Origin: an uncultured Archangium sp. | Lineage (GTDB): Bacteria; Myxococcota; Myxococcia; Myxococcales; Myxococcaceae | Direction: 5' to 3' | Length of the DNA stretch: 5,816 bases | Assembly (NCBI GenBank): GCA_946479335.1 | Contig: CAMLFP010000355.1 | Coordinates: forward strand, 1 to 5,816 | Part shown: one piece after another, positions 5,474-5,816 of the stretch | Position numbering within the stretch: position 1 is the stretch's first letter | Layout of the letters: each line of letters opens with the position of its first letter | Notes under the pieces: model-generated | What the model was told of the DNA's origin: nothing | What the model saw: only the letters and a program-made list of their open reading frames with translations | The model's database searches: none | Program-made: the position numbers and the translations under genes

Positions 5474-5816
5474 TTCAAATTCTCCAGCTCGAGCGACACG
5501 CGGAGGAAGTACTCGCGACCACGGCCGGGCAAGGGCGCCATGCCTGCGTCATACGGCTGCACGAAGGGGACATTCGCGTCGAGGATATTGCCGACCCCGA
5601 GCTGAAACGACAGCCCCTCGAGCCCGACGTGATCGGCGCCGAGCCACGCCGAGAGCAACAGCGAGTTCGACAGCCGCCCGACGACGCCGGTGCCGTCGAG
5701 CGCGTCAGACGCCGTGAGGAAGCCGTAGCGCCCCGACATGAACACCGCGCTCCCGCCCGCGGAGAAGTGCCGGTGGATGATGACCTTCCCCGAGAGGGTC
5801 AGCTTGTGCGCGGGCA
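5470..5816 (-). CDS. TonB-dependent outer-membrane receptor, C-terminal end (5' end outside window)
   Basis: The frame is open from the right edge to the TGA at 5472-5470, giving 115 residues of the end of a beta-barrel. It shows alternating barrel strands: HKLTLSGKVIIHRH, SAVFMSGRYGFL, LSNSLLLSAWLGAD, LSFQLGVGNILDANVPFVQPYDAG, and the terminal PLPGRGREYFLRVSLELENLK. The GVGNILD motif and the P-G-R-x-Y/F-x-L-R ending are standard for the last strands of TonB-dependent receptors, which import siderophores, cobalamin or other ligands using TonB energy. Unusually, the final residue is Lys rather than an aromatic, with a six-residue extension after the last strand. The plug domain and TonB box would lie outside. 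The last four bases overlap the yfiR-like start (GTGA), indicating one operon with coupled translation. The ligand cannot be told from this part. Confidence 0.88.
   Translation of the reverse strand, partial: PAHKLTLSGKVIIHRHFSAGGSAVFMSGRYGFLTASDALDGTGVVGRLSNSLLLSAWLGADHVGLEGLSFQLGVGNILDANVPFVQPYDAGMAPLPGRGREYFLRVSLELENLK

Noticed and set aside
4659..5717. A 352-codon plus-strand frame opposite the yfiR-like gene and the receptor end
   Set aside because: It crosses several unrelated features, is Ala/Ser/Arg/Thr-rich, and is antisense to two genes with recognisable families.

Overview
This window is very GC-rich (about 70% by eye) with the strong third-position GC bias that leaves long false reading frames open on every strand. 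The gene families suggest a myxobacterium or close relative (Myxococcota): a DUF1501 exported protein, a PleD-like diguanylate cyclase, a YfiR-like periplasmic protein coupled to a TonB-dependent receptor, and a small secreted Cys-repeat protein. This placement is inferred from style and gene content; no marker gene is present.

Layout. Positions 1-1059 (+) hold the C-terminal 352 residues of a DUF1501-family protein. After 43 bases comes 1103-2713 (+), a 536-residue response regulator with an intact receiver, a pseudo-receiver, an active-looking GGEEF diguanylate cyclase domain with an RxxD inhibitory site, and an unexplained C-terminal tail carrying CPFC and HxCx4H. Positions 2714-3282 contain no convincing gene. 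They hold a decayed tandem array of a roughly 180-bp unit: two near full-length copies flanked by two internally deleted ones. Positions 3283-3840 (+) encode a 185-residue secreted protein of three four-cysteine repeats.

The right half is on the minus strand. The partial TonB-dependent receptor (5816 to 5470) overlaps by four bases the start of a YfiR/DUF4154-like protein (5473-4946), so these two are very probably translationally coupled. A strong palindrome abuts the yfiR-like stop codon, followed by a seven-unit 16-18 bp minisatellite. An unrecognised helical protein follows (4741-3950); its 3' end falls to about 49% GC. It converges with the Cys-repeat gene.

How the genes may work together. 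Two genes point to cyclic-di-GMP biology: the diguanylate cyclase makes the messenger, and YfiR relatives control membrane-bound cyclases or kinases from the periplasm. They lie on opposite strands more than 2 kb apart, so a direct link is not shown. I see no defence system, CRISPR array, transposase, rRNA or tRNA. The least explained parts are the 180-bp array, the cysteine tail of the cyclase, the Cys-repeat protein and the minisatellite.
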